From Gigaspora margarita (lineage: Eukaryota; Glomeromycota; Glomeromycetes; Diversisporales; Gigasporaceae), in the NCBI GenBank assembly GCA_009809945.1, contig WTPW01000352.1, forward strand, positions 276,373-340,372: a stretch of 64,000 bases of DNA, in the 5' to 3' direction. The translations under genes and the position numbers were made by a program. Shown one piece after another: positions 1-10,515 of the stretch. The notes under the pieces were generated by a model, which ran no database searches, was not told the origin of the DNA, and worked only from the letters and a program-made list of their open reading frames with translations. Position 1 is the stretch's first letter. Every line of letters begins with the position of its first letter.

Positions 1-184
1 TATTTTTTGGCGCTGAACAAGTTTACTTAGTGCATTTTGTTAGAATTAATTAATAAATATTTGCGAATTATAAGATTTTATAAAATTTTATTAATAAAAT
101 TCTATAAAATTTTATGATTCATAAAATTTTACTAATTTATTCTAACAAAATGCACTAAGTAAACTTGTTCAGCGCCAAAAAATA
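1..184. repeat. Foldback palindrome
   Basis: The first 184 bases read the same on both strands apart from a small AT-rich centre near 92. The outer arms carry GGCGCTGAACAAGTTTACTT and its reverse complement. It may be a complete foldback MITE or may extend left of the window. The arms hold the CTAAGTAAACTTGTTC motif that recurs elsewhere in the window. Confidence 0.85.
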
Positions 185-198
185 CATATAAATATATT

Positions 199-360
199 CG
201 GACTCAGACCAGTCTGCAGACTTNGGACCAGACCCGGACCGGACTCATAGTTGAGTCTGAGTCTGGTCTGAAGTCTGAAATTAGTAAAATTTAGAGTCTG
301 AGTCTGGTCTGATCCCGGACCGGACCCAGACTGGACCAGACCCGGACTGGACCTAGGAGC
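199..360. repeat. GC-rich degenerate minisatellite (GGACC/AGACT units)
   Basis: Short degenerate units such as CCGGACCGGACC, CAGACTGGACC and GAGTCTGAGTCTGGTCTG alternate across this stretch, which is far more GC-rich than its surroundings. One base is ambiguous. It resembles in structure the GAACYT hexamer arrays near 7.0 and 38.8 kb. No coding potential is credible. Confidence 0.6.
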
Positions 361-368
361 ACTAGCCA

Positions 369-676
369 TGGTAATGTATTGCTACCCCTGATCAACCAAT
401 TAGACTACAAAATCAGGTATAATGTGAAATTAAAATGATTATGTTTTTTTCAAAAATCGACCATAACGTGAAATTTTGTCTATGAAACCATCTCTTGTGC
501 TCTAACAAAAAAATTTTCTTACGATATTGTAGATTAGAACCTTTTTAATAAAACATGCTACCCAAACACTAAACTAACCCTCACCCTAACTCTAAACTAA
601 CAAATTGATTTATTGTTTTGATTTCACATTACACCAGATCTTATATAGCATGTGATTATCGCTATAGCGGTATTTT
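369..676. mobile_element. MITE of the TTAGGG-core group
   Basis: A roughly 300 bp element with weakly matching ends. Inside are the core CTATGAAACCATCTCTTG, then CCCTAA-like hexamers, then TTTCACATTACACCAGATC. The same order appears in inverted orientation at 6628-6932. This agreement defines the element. No clear TSD is visible. Confidence 0.6.
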
Positions 677-764
677 ACTAAATTCTATTAATAAATTAAT
701 TATGAATATTTGAAGATATGTAAGAATTTATGAATATAAGTACTAATCAAAAGCAAAGCAAATT

Positions 765-1090
765 CTAACCACAGATTTCAAGCAAGTATTAAAGTTTCTA
801 TACAAAGATAAAATTTGTCAACACATTTGTCTGGAGCTAATTCTGTCTGACAAAGGGAGAAATGAGGTGGTTAAAGAACTACTAAAATATTTAAAATTGA
901 TATTTATTCTCTACACTATACTACTCACAGACTAATGGATTGATAAGATACTTCAATTATATATTGTTTGAATCACTGGCCAATTCATAACACAAGAGCA
1001 AGAATAGGATTTGTTAGTACTACTTAGATTGTCTACTTATTGAACAATAAAACTAGCAACTACCAAAATCAAACTATTTTACTTGACCTA
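765..1090 (+). pseudogene. LTR-retrotransposon integrase fossil (Ty3/Gypsy-like)
   Basis: Scattered stretches on the plus strand resemble the integrase core of Ty3/Gypsy elements. The clearest is a word like the family's SQTNG signature near 920-950, preceded by a block like LSDKGR. It is a short piece of pol without LTRs or other pol domains, broken at several places and old. The family assignment rests on these short words only. Confidence 0.4.
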
Positions 1091-1096
1091 TAGTAG

Positions 1097-1300
1097 GCAG
1101 TGATATTAAATGACCTGGTCATTTGAAAATTTTTAAATAACCTCAAATGACCCTAAAATGACCAGTCATTATAGATCATTTGAATTTTGGGTCATTTGCA
1201 AACGACTCATGACCAAATGACCATGGTTATTTGCAAATGACTGGGGTCATTTGCAAATAACTGGGGTTATTTGAAGATCATTTGAGTTATTAGTAGTAAT
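1097..1300. mobile_element. Short MITE built from AAATGACC units
   Basis: About 200 bp, mostly degenerate repeats of AAATGACC/GGTCATTT. The two ends are loose inverted repeats (left CAGTGATATTAAATGACC). A smaller relative lies at 4657-4770. It interrupts or abuts the integrase fossil. Confidence 0.5.
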
Positions 1301-1677
1301 ATGCTAGAAACTTAAAGCATTGAAGCAGGCTGTAACATAAATAAGTTGCAACTTTTAAATTATGTATATTTACTATATCATTGTAACATGTATTTAATTA
1401 TTTTTTATTCTTATTGCTTCCAATCAAAATATGTTAATTCTAAAATTATGATACATTGAGATTATACAGATTGGCTAGTCTTATGTATTGATATTTATAC
1501 ATATCAATATTCAATAATTTTGACTAAAACAACATAATATTATCGATTTTATATTATTTTATTAATTTATTTATCTATCATATCGTGCAATAAACATTTT
1601 TAAAATGTGACAACAAACCTACACTAACATCTAATCTTATAATAAACCCTCAAACTCTACTATGAACCCTAAACACT
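1301..1677. other. Gene-free AT-rich stretch ending in CCCTAA-like hexamers
   Basis: No convincing ORF or RNA gene. From about 1610 the sequence turns into degenerate CCCTAA-like hexamers. They continue after 3120, so a once continuous array was split by the element at 1686-3120. Confidence 0.5.
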
Positions 1678-1685
1678 ACTCTAAC

Positions 1686-3120
1686 AGGACCCCGAAGAAT
1701 ACATATATAACTCAGATCCAGACTCAAAATTTTAATATAACTTTATATGCTTAATTTTATTAAAAGCTTTATACAAAATTATCATATAAGTTCAAATTTT
1801 ACTATAAATTATACAATTTTAGATCTGTGTTTATATACCATATATATTCCTATTCCGAAAATAAACTACCCTTTTATTTTAATCAAAAAAATCTAAAAAC
1901 TTGTTTTATCCAAAAATAAGCTACCCCCGATCGATAATAGTTACTACATAGTAAAGTCCAAATTTTACTATGCAAATCGGTTATAATCGCTTAATTAAAC
2001 TTGTTCGGAAAATCAAAATACATGTGTTGTAAAATTTTTTTACAAATTGGAAAACTTTTTATTATTTGAGTTTTAATTTTTACTTTCATCGAAAAATTAA
2101 AAATTTTTTAAAAAATATATACACTGAACGTAAAATTACAAGTTAAATAATAAAAAGGTCTCCGATTTGTATGAAAATTTTGGAGAATATGCATTTTTAT
2201 ATTATGCACAAGTTTACTTAAGCGCTTATAATCGATTTACATAGTAATATTTGAACTTTGTTATGTAGTGATTATTTGCGATTGCTAATAAGCTTTTTGC
2301 ACAAATATTTTTTAAAAAAAATTCTCATGCATATAATCTTGTGCAGACAAGTTTTTTGTGGGAAAAAAACAAAAAAAATAAAAAAATAAATAAAAAAAGC
2401 AATATGCATACTATATGTTTCCAAAATAATATACTTTTTTGGACGTTTTTTGAACACAAAAAATCTGGGGTAGATTTTTGGTCAATCGCAAATAGTTGTT
2501 ACATAGTAAAGTCCAAATTCTACTATGTAAATCGACTATTATCGCTTAAGTAAACTTATTCGGAAGATAAAAATACATATGTGCTAAAATTTTCATCAAT
2601 ATTAAAGCACCTTTTATTATTAAACTTTTAATTTTTAAGTTCAATGAATATATTTTTGTAATAAAATTTTAATTTTACCATTGAACGTAAAAATTAAAAG
2701 TCAAATAATAAAAAGTTCTCAGATTTTGATGGTATTTTTATGATATGCGTATTTTAATCTTCCGAACAAGTTTACTTAAGCAACTTTAATCGATTTGAAT
2801 AGTAAACTTTTGACTTTACTATGTAGTAACTATTATCGATCATGAGGTAGCTTATTTTTGGATCAAAGGCATTTTTACATTTTTGGATTTAAACAAAAAG
2901 GTAGCATGTGGTTTATTATTGGGAAAATACAGTATAATATCATTATACAAAATAAAATCTAACTTGTTATAAAAGATATTTTTGTTATACAAATAAATAT
3001 CTAACTTTTCAAAAAATTACCTGTTGGTTATACAAATTTAAACATATAACATATTAAAAAATTATATAGTAAGTCTATACAAAACTGGATCCCAGTATTA
3101 CATATATTCTTCAGGGTCCT
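1686..3120. mobile_element. hAT-like element with AGGACCC ends, carrying nested foldbacks
   Basis: The ends are inverted repeats beginning AGGACCC and containing GAAGAATACATATAT-type sequence. Perfect 8-bp target duplications ACTCTAAC flank it at 1678-1685 and 3121-3128, which fits hAT-type integration. The interior has no transposase and holds the foldback pair at 1850-2930. Other members are at 7639-7812, 31301-31491 and 33468-33728. Confidence 0.85.
1850..2930. mobile_element. Two adjacent foldback units nested in the AGGACCC element
   Basis: Both ends contain AATAAGCTACC-like sequence in inverted orientation. Inside are two foldbacks (about 1850-2310 and 2440-2930). Each has the block CTACATAGTAAAGTCCAAAT followed by a CTTAAGTAAACTTGTTC-like motif, mirrored on the other arm. 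Relatives, one truncated, lie at 15090-15506 and 36950-38290. Confidence 0.65.
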
Positions 3121-3356
3121 ACTCTAACCCTAACCATGAATCATAGTCATTAATCATACCCTAACTCTATTGCGATCCTATTACTAATCTAATATACTTA
3201 CCCTAAACTAATTATTGTAAAAAATGTTAAAAATTAACCTCTATTTTAACCCTAACCATAAATCATAGTTATTAATCATACCCTAACCCTATTGTAATCC
3301 TATTACTAATCTAACATACTAGCTCTAAACTAATCATTGAAAAATGTTGAAAATCC
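3121..3356. repeat. Two tandem ~118 bp units with CCCTAA-like hexamers
   Basis: Two direct copies (about 3121-3238 and 3239-3356) each begin with TAACCCTAACCAT and continue through TTAATCATACCCTAAC. They differ at only a few positions. Telomere-like hexamers appear at regular spacing but are too degenerate for a chromosome end. Confidence 0.7.
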
Positions 3357-3384
3357 CTAATTTAATCTAATATTAACAAACTTG

Positions 3385-4020
3385 CAGTTAATTACCAAGC
3401 ATTGCCACACCCAAAAGCATAAGTGAATCAATAAAAAAAACTACATAAACATACTAGCTAAAGCAAAGCAAAGTACTACATAATCAACATATGATGATTT
3501 CCAATTGACGATGCCATCATACAACAATTTCAAGCAATAAGACCAAAAAACTAAGAAACTATCAAACACTAAAGTGAAGCACCTACTAAGCAAAAAACAA
3601 AGCACGCACAAAGACAAGCTATCCACAAGATACCAAAAATACTAACATTATAGAACAGCACAAGCAATAGAGAAACAAAATCCTGGCATACAAAAGAGAA
3701 TATGCTATAAACCAAAAAGCACCAATAATGATGACACCAGTGATGACCAAAAGCCACTATTAACTAAAAACAATCAGTGAAAAAACCAAAATACTAGCAA
3801 ATAATAACATAACGGCACTAGAGAATGATAGCCAAACAAAAAGAAGAGCCAGAACACTAACACCAGTAAATGATAACATGATAGCACTAACAAGAAGAAA
3901 GACCAAAGTACCAACCTTGCCTTAATGACACAACCAACAATTCCAAAAAGTAATAGCACTAACAAGCAACCATACAAGAAGTGATGACACTATCAAAGAC
4001 ACAAAAGAATGACAATAAAT
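3385..4020. repeat. T-poor, strand-skewed degenerate minisatellite
   Basis: The plus strand is rich in A and C and poor in T, with recurring words such as GCACTAACAAG, AAAGCA and CCAAAA at irregular 20-35 base spacing. The minus strand reads open for up to about 67 codons only because of this skew. Similar arrays occur near 28.4, 43.3 and 52.5 kb. Confidence 0.5.
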
Positions 4021-4073
4021 GGCAGTACCAGAATCCTAATTTATGTAAGATCATATCTGAAAAATTGCTAATA

Positions 4074-4278
4074 GAGGGCCATTTTTTTAAAAAGGTTATA
4101 TTTAAAAAGTAGATATTGGGTAAAAAGGTTATATTTAAAAATGGGTAATAGGCAAAATGAGTATATTTAAAAGAATGCTAACGGGATAAGTTTTTAAATG
4201 TTTTATTTGAAAAGTGGTAATGAAAATAGGGAGCAGCTGGTTAGAGAGTGTCAGTGAGTGTCAGTAAGTATCGGTTCT

Positions 4279-4331
<53 letters not shown>

Positions 4332-4509
4332 GAGTGTTAGGTTGAAAAATTTTTTTTTGAAAGCTTGTATTTCGAAATTTGGTAAGCAATACCAAACTTG
4401 CTACCTGATATTTGAAATCTAGCTAATATATGCCAAAGTAGAACCGCTAACCAAAAAAATTTTTACTATGATTCTCAAATATAACCTCTCATAGATTATT
4501 CAGGGTCCT
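4074..4509. mobile_element. Probable AGGACCC-family element with poly-T tract
   Basis: The right end ATTCAGGGTCCT matches the family terminus. The left end near 4074 (AGGGCC) is a weaker match, but both ends contain GGTTATATTT in mirrored positions. The left half has three imperfect repeats around AAAGGTTATATTTAAAAA. A run of 49 T lies at 4280-4328. No clean TSD was found, so the left boundary is uncertain. Confidence 0.4.
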
Positions 4510-4656
4510 ATAGCACCAATAATGATACTAGAAAAGAAAATTAGAAAAAAAAATTACAGTTAAAAAAAAATTATATTTGTGTAGCTATTATACAAGATCA
4601 AGCATTTTATAATAATTGCTTAGAAATATAATTAAGTTTTAATTAATCATTATTTC

Positions 4657-4770
4657 TACCAATAAAATTCAAATGAACCAATAGGTCATTTTATCCTAGA
4701 AATGACCCAATAATCGTCATTGGTCATTTGAGTCATTTGGGTTATTTCAGATCGTTTAACATTACTGGTA
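4657..4770. mobile_element. Short MITE with AAATGACC units
   Basis: It starts TACCAATAAAATTCAAATGA and ends with the approximate inverse (AACATTACTGGTA). The interior is GGTCATTT-type repeats as in the element at 1097-1300. No TSD was seen. Confidence 0.5.
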
Positions 4771-5585
4771 GTAGGTGGTCATAGTTCCTTGCCAGCAACT
4801 ATTCAAATTCTTGGAAAAAAACCTGCTTGGTTAGATGGTTGCACTAGAGAATAAATTAAGTGAAAAAAGATTAATTGCTAATCAATGAATCAAAAAAGCA
4901 CAATTAAAACAAAAGTTCAAATTAGATAAAAAATTAATTAAAAAGATACTATTCAAATAGGTAATAAGGTCCTATCAGTATCTGAAATTCAATTTTTAAA
5001 TTAGTTGTGGGCTGCAATTAAATAAAAATATAGTTGCAGATTATAAGAATTTATAAAAATTTAGTTGTGCATATAAGCATTTAATCAAAATTTTTAAGTA
5101 AATTTGCAAATTTATGTGCAGAATTGCATATGCACTTCAGATTTTGATTGCAGAAATTTAAAATTTGTTGCAGTTTGCAGACTCTGCAACCCAATTTCAA
5201 ACACTAGTCCTATTGTTCAAAGCTGCTTTAGATTAAAGGCATATGGAAAAACTAAGACCAAAATAGAAAGGTCCATATTACATATACAACATCCCTTTTT
5301 TAGGAGTGTACAAACTACAAACCATAATAGGAAAAGTGATAGCTGCTCCTGTAAGTCTTTCTCTCATTAAGAAATATCAAGAAAGAGAAGACACAATATT
5401 AGTGGAACAAGAAAATTTTAGTAAAAGAAAAGAATACTTATACCAAAAGTAGAACTAAGAAGCATCATGTCCAACTTATACCACCAAGTCCTTATCAACT
5501 AATTAAATACCACTGAGCATAATGTTGAAATCAATATACCCCTACAATCGATCTCTGTACCCAAGTTAATGCCACATATATAATA
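4771..5585. other. Gene-free decayed stretch
   Basis: Slightly less AT-rich than its neighbours. It contains the longest plus-strand open stretch of the area (5104-5370, 88 codons), which matches no family I recognise and has no splice context. Probably old retroelement-derived sequence that can no longer be assigned. Confidence 0.3.
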
Positions 5586-5589
5586 GTAA

Positions 5590-6249
5590 AATATTGAGAA
5601 TAATATTATTTTTATAATTTTATTAATAAAATTATGAAACATATTATGATCTTTGTGCTATAAGTAAATTTGTTCTATGAATAAAAATACATTATATTAA
5701 TATACTTTTACTTTACAATTTTAAATTTTTAAAAAAAGATGCTTAATTTTGAATTTTTGATCAAAAATTACAAAATTAATCATCTTTTTCTTAAAATTTA
5801 AAAGTATTAAGTAAACATATACCAATATAGTATATTTTTATACATAGAACAATTCTATTTAGAGCACAAAGATATAATTAATTAGTAAAAGTTTGAGGAT
5901 CATAATATTTTTTATAATTTTATTAATAAAATTATAAACAATGATATAATCCTCATTTTACTAATTAATTGTATCTTTATGCTCTAAGTAGACTTGTTCT
6001 GCGCATAAAAATATACTATATTAGTATACATTTACTTTATAATTTTAAATTTTAAGAAAAAGATGTTTAATTTTGGAATTTTTGACTAAATATCCAAAAT
6101 TAAGCATTTTTTTTTAAAATTTAAAATTATAAAGTAAAAGTATATTGATATTATGTATTTTTATGCATAGAACAAGCATGCGGATAGTATTAATTAGTAA
6201 ATATTTGGGAATTATAATATTTTTATAATTTTATTAATAAAATGGAATT
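5590..6249. repeat. Chain of alternating palindromes
   Basis: Three overlapping dyads with centres near 5755, 5925 and 6075. Each arm carries a GTGCT(C)TAAGTA-type motif next to TTGTTC and ATAAAAATA. The spacer TTTATAATTTTATTAATAAAAT is itself palindromic and also occurs in the palindrome at 1-184. It looks like head-to-head foldback MITEs that inserted beside one another. Confidence 0.65.
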
Positions 6250-6586
6250 ACTAATTTACACTACAGGTGATTATTACCTGTAGTCAATTTGCCAATTAGA
6301 ATTCAGAATCATGTGTAAAATATAAATCAATTTTGTATAACAAAAACAAAGAATTTTTTAAAAATTGTTAAAATTGCTTCTAATCTAAAATTTTGTCTAT
6401 GAAACTACTTTTTTTTATACAAAAAAAATTCCTTGCTAAATTTTACTATATAAAGCCATATCCTAATCTCTAATCTTTACTCTTACCCTAGCATTAAAAA
6501 TGATTTAATTTTTATTTAATAAAAATTGTTTATTTTGATTTTGCATTGTAGATCACAGGTGATAATCACCTATAGTGATTATTAGT
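6250..6586. mobile_element. MITE with hairpin ends ACAGGTGAT..ATCACCTGT
   Basis: The inverted ends begin ACTAAT and carry CACTAcAGGTGAT. Each end is also a small hairpin (AGGTGATTATTACCT). The interior has the core CTATGAAACTAC, GCAAG and ACCCTAGC hexamer remnants. This places it in the TTAGGG-core group. Confidence 0.65.
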
Positions 6587-6627
6587 CATTTTCTAATAAA
6601 ATTATAAAAAAGAATTTTTTATTTTTT

Positions 6628-6932
6628 CGCCTATGTGATATATTGCACTCTATAAGATCTGGTGTAATATGAAATCAAAACAATATAATAAATTTGTTAG
6701 TTTAGGATTAGGGTGAAGGTTAGGTTAGGGTTAGAGTAGGGTGCTTTAGCAAAGTTCTAACCCAAAATTTTGAGAGGAATTTTTTTTGCTAGAGCTCGAG
6801 AGATGATTTCATAGGCAAAATTTTGTGCTATAGCCAATTTTTGAAAAAAATTGTAATTGCTTCAATTTCATATTATACCTGATCCTGCATTATAATTGGC
6901 TGATCAGGAGTGGTGATACATCGCCATAGTGA
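6628..6932. mobile_element. MITE of the TTAGGG-core group, inverted relative to 369-676
   Basis: Read on the minus strand it repeats the layout of 369-676: CCTGATCAGCCAATTATAAT, CTATGAAATCATCTC, then CTAACCCTAACCTAACC, then the TTTCATATTACACCAGATC block. Ends GCCTATGTGATA and TATCACTATGGC are inverted. Confidence 0.65.
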
Positions 6933-6989
6933 TAAATTATAAAATCCTATAAAAAATATTATTATTTCCAAATTTCTACTAAGTAAATT

Positions 6990-7180
6990 TCTTTTTAACA
7001 TGTTATAAACCTTGAACTGAACCTGAACTAAATATAAACTTGATTTAAAAGTTAAATTTTAATCAGAACTGAACATGAACTTGAATTAAAAGTTCAATAT
7101 TGAACATGGCTAAACTGAACCTGAATCTGAACTTGACAAAAGTTTAGTTCAGTTCAGGTTTATAGGAACACTAATTTCAT
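6990..7180. repeat. GAACYT hexamer array
   Basis: Degenerate repeats of TGAACY (TGAACCTGAACT and its complement AGTTCAGTTCAGG). The array ends in TATAGGAACACTAAT, which recurs at the end of the array at 38770-38957. Related stretches lie near 10310, 14970, 35190 and 36840. Some are probably short MITEs built of this hexamer. Confidence 0.55.
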
Positions 7181-7299
7181 CTAACTCTACTCTAAAATAT
7201 TAGATAATATCTGTCATTACTCTGTTTTGTGTCCTATTTTTTTTTGTAATTCATATACAACAATGGCTTTGCTATCTAACTAGTAGTTCATCTAAAAGA

Positions 7300-8190
7300 A
7301 TGGATACAACAAGTTTTGGTTCAAATAACTCATTTTCTAGAAATAAAAAACATACTGATCAGAAAAATTTTACTAAATCACATTCTTAAGTAACTTTAAA
7401 AAAATGATTAAATAAAAAAAGCTCAAAGATAGTTTTGTTCAATTATTTTTTAAACTTGTTAAATATAAAAAAAATAATGAGATAGCAGAAAAAGTTCCAT
7501 GCAATATTGAAAAATATAATACAAAATATACTTGGCATAATTTTACTTCTAATTTGATTAACCATTTTCTTAATGTACACCATATTACAAAAATGTTTTT
7601 TGAAAATAAAAAATTGAAGAACTTAAAAAACTATTAGAAGGACCCAGAAATATATATAGATAGGCAGGTATTAGTTTGCTTATTTTTGGGGTTTTATGCA
7701 GATTATTTCTATTTTTAGTAATTTTTGCTTATTTTTGAAGTTTTTCTGCAGATCTTTCTATCTTTAGTAATTTATAATTAATCTAACCTATCTATGTATA
7801 TTTCAGGATCCTCTATTAGAACAGAAACTTGAAACTGTTATATCAAAACCATATTCCAAAATTAGTACAACAAAAATTTACTCAAAATGTAGTTAAATTT
7901 TTTTCTTTTTTACATGCTTCCTTTATTTTTAATAGAACATAAAAATTTTTATACATTTTTAAATACTTTTTACCCTAATACAAGCCACTTTGTGTAAATA
8001 TATTAAAACATAAACTTTTAGATGCTGCATTTTATACTATACAAACTATTAAATATATGATCAATTCCCAAGCAGATATAATAGCACTTACTTTTGATTT
8101 GTGAACATCTCAAGTATATAATTTCTATTTGGGCATAATATGCTACTAGATTTTAGACAAGTTCAAAATGTATGATCTTACATTAAGGAT
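7300..8190 (+). pseudogene. hAT transposase, N-terminal part (BED-finger-like region), decayed
   Basis: The plus strand keeps recognisable pieces of a hAT transposase. Near 7440-7600 is a BED-finger-like stretch ending NHFLNVHHITK. Near 8080-8160 is a block like LTFDLxTSxxYxxYLGI, the conserved hAT word around the first catalytic acidic residue, with a TGA where Trp is expected. Several frameshifts and stops separate them, and a MITE (7639-7812) sits inside. The core at 9835-10310 and dimerisation domain at 17455-17690 follow on the same strand, so all three may be pieces of one element pushed apart by insertions. Confidence 0.6.
7639..7812. mobile_element. AGGACCC-family MITE (hAT-like)
   Basis: The 174 bp element starts AGGACCCAGAAATATATATA and ends in the inverse (TATATTTCAGGATCCT). 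Perfect 8-bp target duplications CTATTAGA are at 7631-7638 and 7813-7820. It interrupts the hAT transposase relic. Confidence 0.9.
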
Positions 8191-8324
8191 AGAGTGTATA
8201 TAAATTATTTTTTATATAATACACATGGTAAATTTTTTTGTATAAATAATTATATAGTAAACACAACTATGATCGGGTAATTACCTGTTTTAGAAATATT
8301 TTTACTATAGTACTAGACAGCAAA

Positions 8325-8512
8325 ACACAACCACTTTTTATTAATTAAAACTTTAAATCATTATAACTTTTTCAAAACAAGTTAATCAAAAAACCTTTAA
8401 CAAAATAATAAATTTTTTGCTAAACTATATTTCTGTTGAAGGATTTTTTATTATTTTTTGTTTTAAAGAAGTTATTAAAAGTTAATGATTTAAAAAATTG
8501 GTGTTTAATAAA
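8325..8512. repeat. Small AT-rich foldback
   Basis: Arms containing AAACTTTAAATCATTATAAC and the near complement face each other around a short loop near 8425. Ends are not sharply defined. Confidence 0.4.
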
Positions 8513-8523
8513 AAAAATATATA

Positions 8524-8724
8524 CAGTCAACTCTTTCTAATCCGAACTGCTGGGACTGCTTTTTTTTACTATGTAAAAATTTGAAAAAGTTCAGTTTTCA
8601 AAAAGTTATTATAGCTAATCTGAACTTTATAATAAAATTTACAAATGTTCTAGACGATTTTGTTTAGTTTAGAGAGAGTTTAATAGTGTTCAGTTTAGAG
8701 AGGTTTGGATTAGAGAGGTGACTG
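8524..8724. mobile_element. pogo/Tc1-like MITE (CAGTCAACTC ends)
   Basis: Inverted ends CAGTCAACTCTTTCTAATCC and CAGTCACCTCTCTAATCC, flanked on both sides by TA. The 201 bp interior has no ORF. It belongs with the other CAG...TA-flanked MITEs at 18271, 26727, 31955, 48461 and 49464. Confidence 0.85.
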
Positions 8725-9138
8725 TATATATATTTAATTAACCAATTAGAATCAATTACATCAAAATTAGCCAATCAGAATTGATTATATAAGCAACAAA
8801 AATTGGCACTTTATATGAATAAAGTAGATGTTTTAAGCTGTTCAGTACTGTATTATTTTTTTATAATGCTGTTAAATTTGAAGCACTGGTAAATTTAACT
8901 ATATAAGTATATTTTTTAAAATAATACAACCCCTAAAAATTTTATTACTATAAATAAAAGATTTAATCTGTATATTACCCAATTTTGGTTAAGATTGATT
9001 TTGGGTTTGAAAACTTTTATTAATGGCATATTTGAATTTTATGCATGAAATCCTATTTTACTATAAAAATTATACAATAAATAATTAATGTATACTTTAC
9101 TCTTAAGTGTAATTGAAATAGACAAGTAAAAACAGCTA
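8725..9138. other. Gene-free AT-rich stretch
   Basis: Two nearby copies of CAATTAGAA/CAATCAGAA (CCAAT-box-like words common inside fungal MITEs) and nothing else that can be assigned. Confidence 0.4.
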
Positions 9139-9725
9139 TAGTGCATGACATCTAAAGACTAAAATGTATAATTTGTTCTATTTTTGATGTTTTGTTAATT
9201 TCTTGTATTTTGATTGGTTAAAAAAATATTTTAGTGGCTAAAATCTTATTAATTAACAAATTTTTTAAAAATTAGCCAATAAACAAAGGCCAAATCATGT
9301 GACTTGTTCTATTTTGTTAATTTTTTAATATATTATATAAAATTGAGCATATTTAAAGTATTATAAATTAAAAATATATAATAATTATTATTGTGGCTGA
9401 TGCTAGAAATTTTAATTATTTTAATATAAAATTTTTAGAAATTTAGGGCCTTTTGTTAGGATTTTTTAGGGTTAGGTTAGGCTTAGGGTTAGTTTTAATA
9501 ATAAAAGAGTAGATTTTGGTAGGGCTTATTTTTTTAAATCAGCTTTTCTGATTTCCAGCTTTAGGTATTCCCAGCTTTAACTATAACAATTATTTTCAAA
9601 ATAAAGCTGCTAAGTTGTAGCAAATTACCTTGGTTACAATTTAGTGGCTTTTTTTTTTTATGTATTTTCTGCATCATGGGCTATTAATTTTTAAAATTAT
9701 TTTAGTCTTTAGGTATCATGCACTA
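9139..9725. mobile_element. MITE, TAGTGCATGA ends, TA target
   Basis: Inverted ends of about 27 bp (left TAGTGCATGACATCTAAAGA) are flanked by TA on each side. The interior holds GGGTTAGGTTAGGCTTAGGG hexamers around 9465-9500. The left half resembles no known ORF. Confidence 0.8.
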
Positions 9726-9834
9726 TAGTAATATAGTTGGCACAACTGACATAGTATTAGAAGAATTTAGTATTAGTAGAAGCAAACTAGTAAGTATTAT
9801 GACAAATAATAGCTTAGATATCAAGACTACTACT

Positions 9835-10310
9835 ATACAACTTTCATCAAAAATTTATAATTAAAGCCTATTGTCAATATTTTTTGTACAAGTATGAATA
9901 CAGAACTAAATATAGTACATAATCTAGTTATAAAATGTAAAGTATTAATTCTACTTTCGGATAGAAAAAAAAAATATAAACAACTATGAGACACACAAGA
10001 TAGTACTGATAAAAAAAGACAGAAACTATTAATATAATTCAGGGTATTGGAACTATATATATAGTATTAAAAAGACTTGTAAAACTTGAAAGACCAATTA
10101 AATAAATAGTTAATAAACTTGAAATTTTCTCAAATATTAATCATCAATGTGATGGCAATAATATTTAAGAAAAGATACTTTCTAATAAATTTCTAAAAAT
10201 ACATGATCTTGTAAATCTTTTATACCTATTATTGAAGCAACAGAAATTCTCTCTGGTTCTAATTATACTACTTTGTGTATTATAGTACCTAGGGTTTCTA
10301 CATTTTGGTT
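9835..10310 (+). pseudogene. hAT transposase core (copy A)
   Basis: The plus strand shows the end of the hAT catalytic core. A stretch like VLKRLVKLERPIK near 10060-10105 corresponds to the usual TRWNST-x-LKRL region, with the Trp word lost. Then come a block around LSNKFLKIHDLVNLL and a block like LSGSNYTTLCIIV, the family's EATE-LSG-x-YPT segment. Stops and frameshifts break it. Copy B has the same piece at 34715-35195. Confidence 0.65.
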
Positions 10311-10429
10311 CAGTTCAATTATGTTTGTGTTCAAGTTTGACTGAACCTGAACTTGAACTTCAAATTTTGCAGATTCATGAACTTGAACCTAAACTAGACT
10401 AAAGATACCTGTAGGTTTGTTATAATGAA

Positions 10430-10515
10430 ACCTTGATAATTGGTAAAATCTCTAACAACTATGACAAATTGACAAAACATATAATAAATTAATGAAACTA
10501 TATGAATTGATGAAA
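10430..10515. repeat. ~20-bp minisatellite (GACAAAACCTATAATAAATT type)
   Basis: Degenerate tandem units of TTGACAAAACCTATGACAAA. Copy B has a longer, cleaner array at about 35340-35500. The inverse array (AGGTTTCATCAATTCATTAT type) lies at 14555-14710 and 36620-36790, so the two arrays are facing arms. Confidence 0.6.

Noticed and set aside
3121-3356. Telomere
   Set aside because: Hexamers are degenerate, short and surrounded by ordinary repeats on both sides; interstitial repeats of this type occur inside many MITEs here.
4280-4328. Terminator or SINE tail
   Set aside because: The 49-T run has no flanking duplication and no recognisable SINE body beside it.
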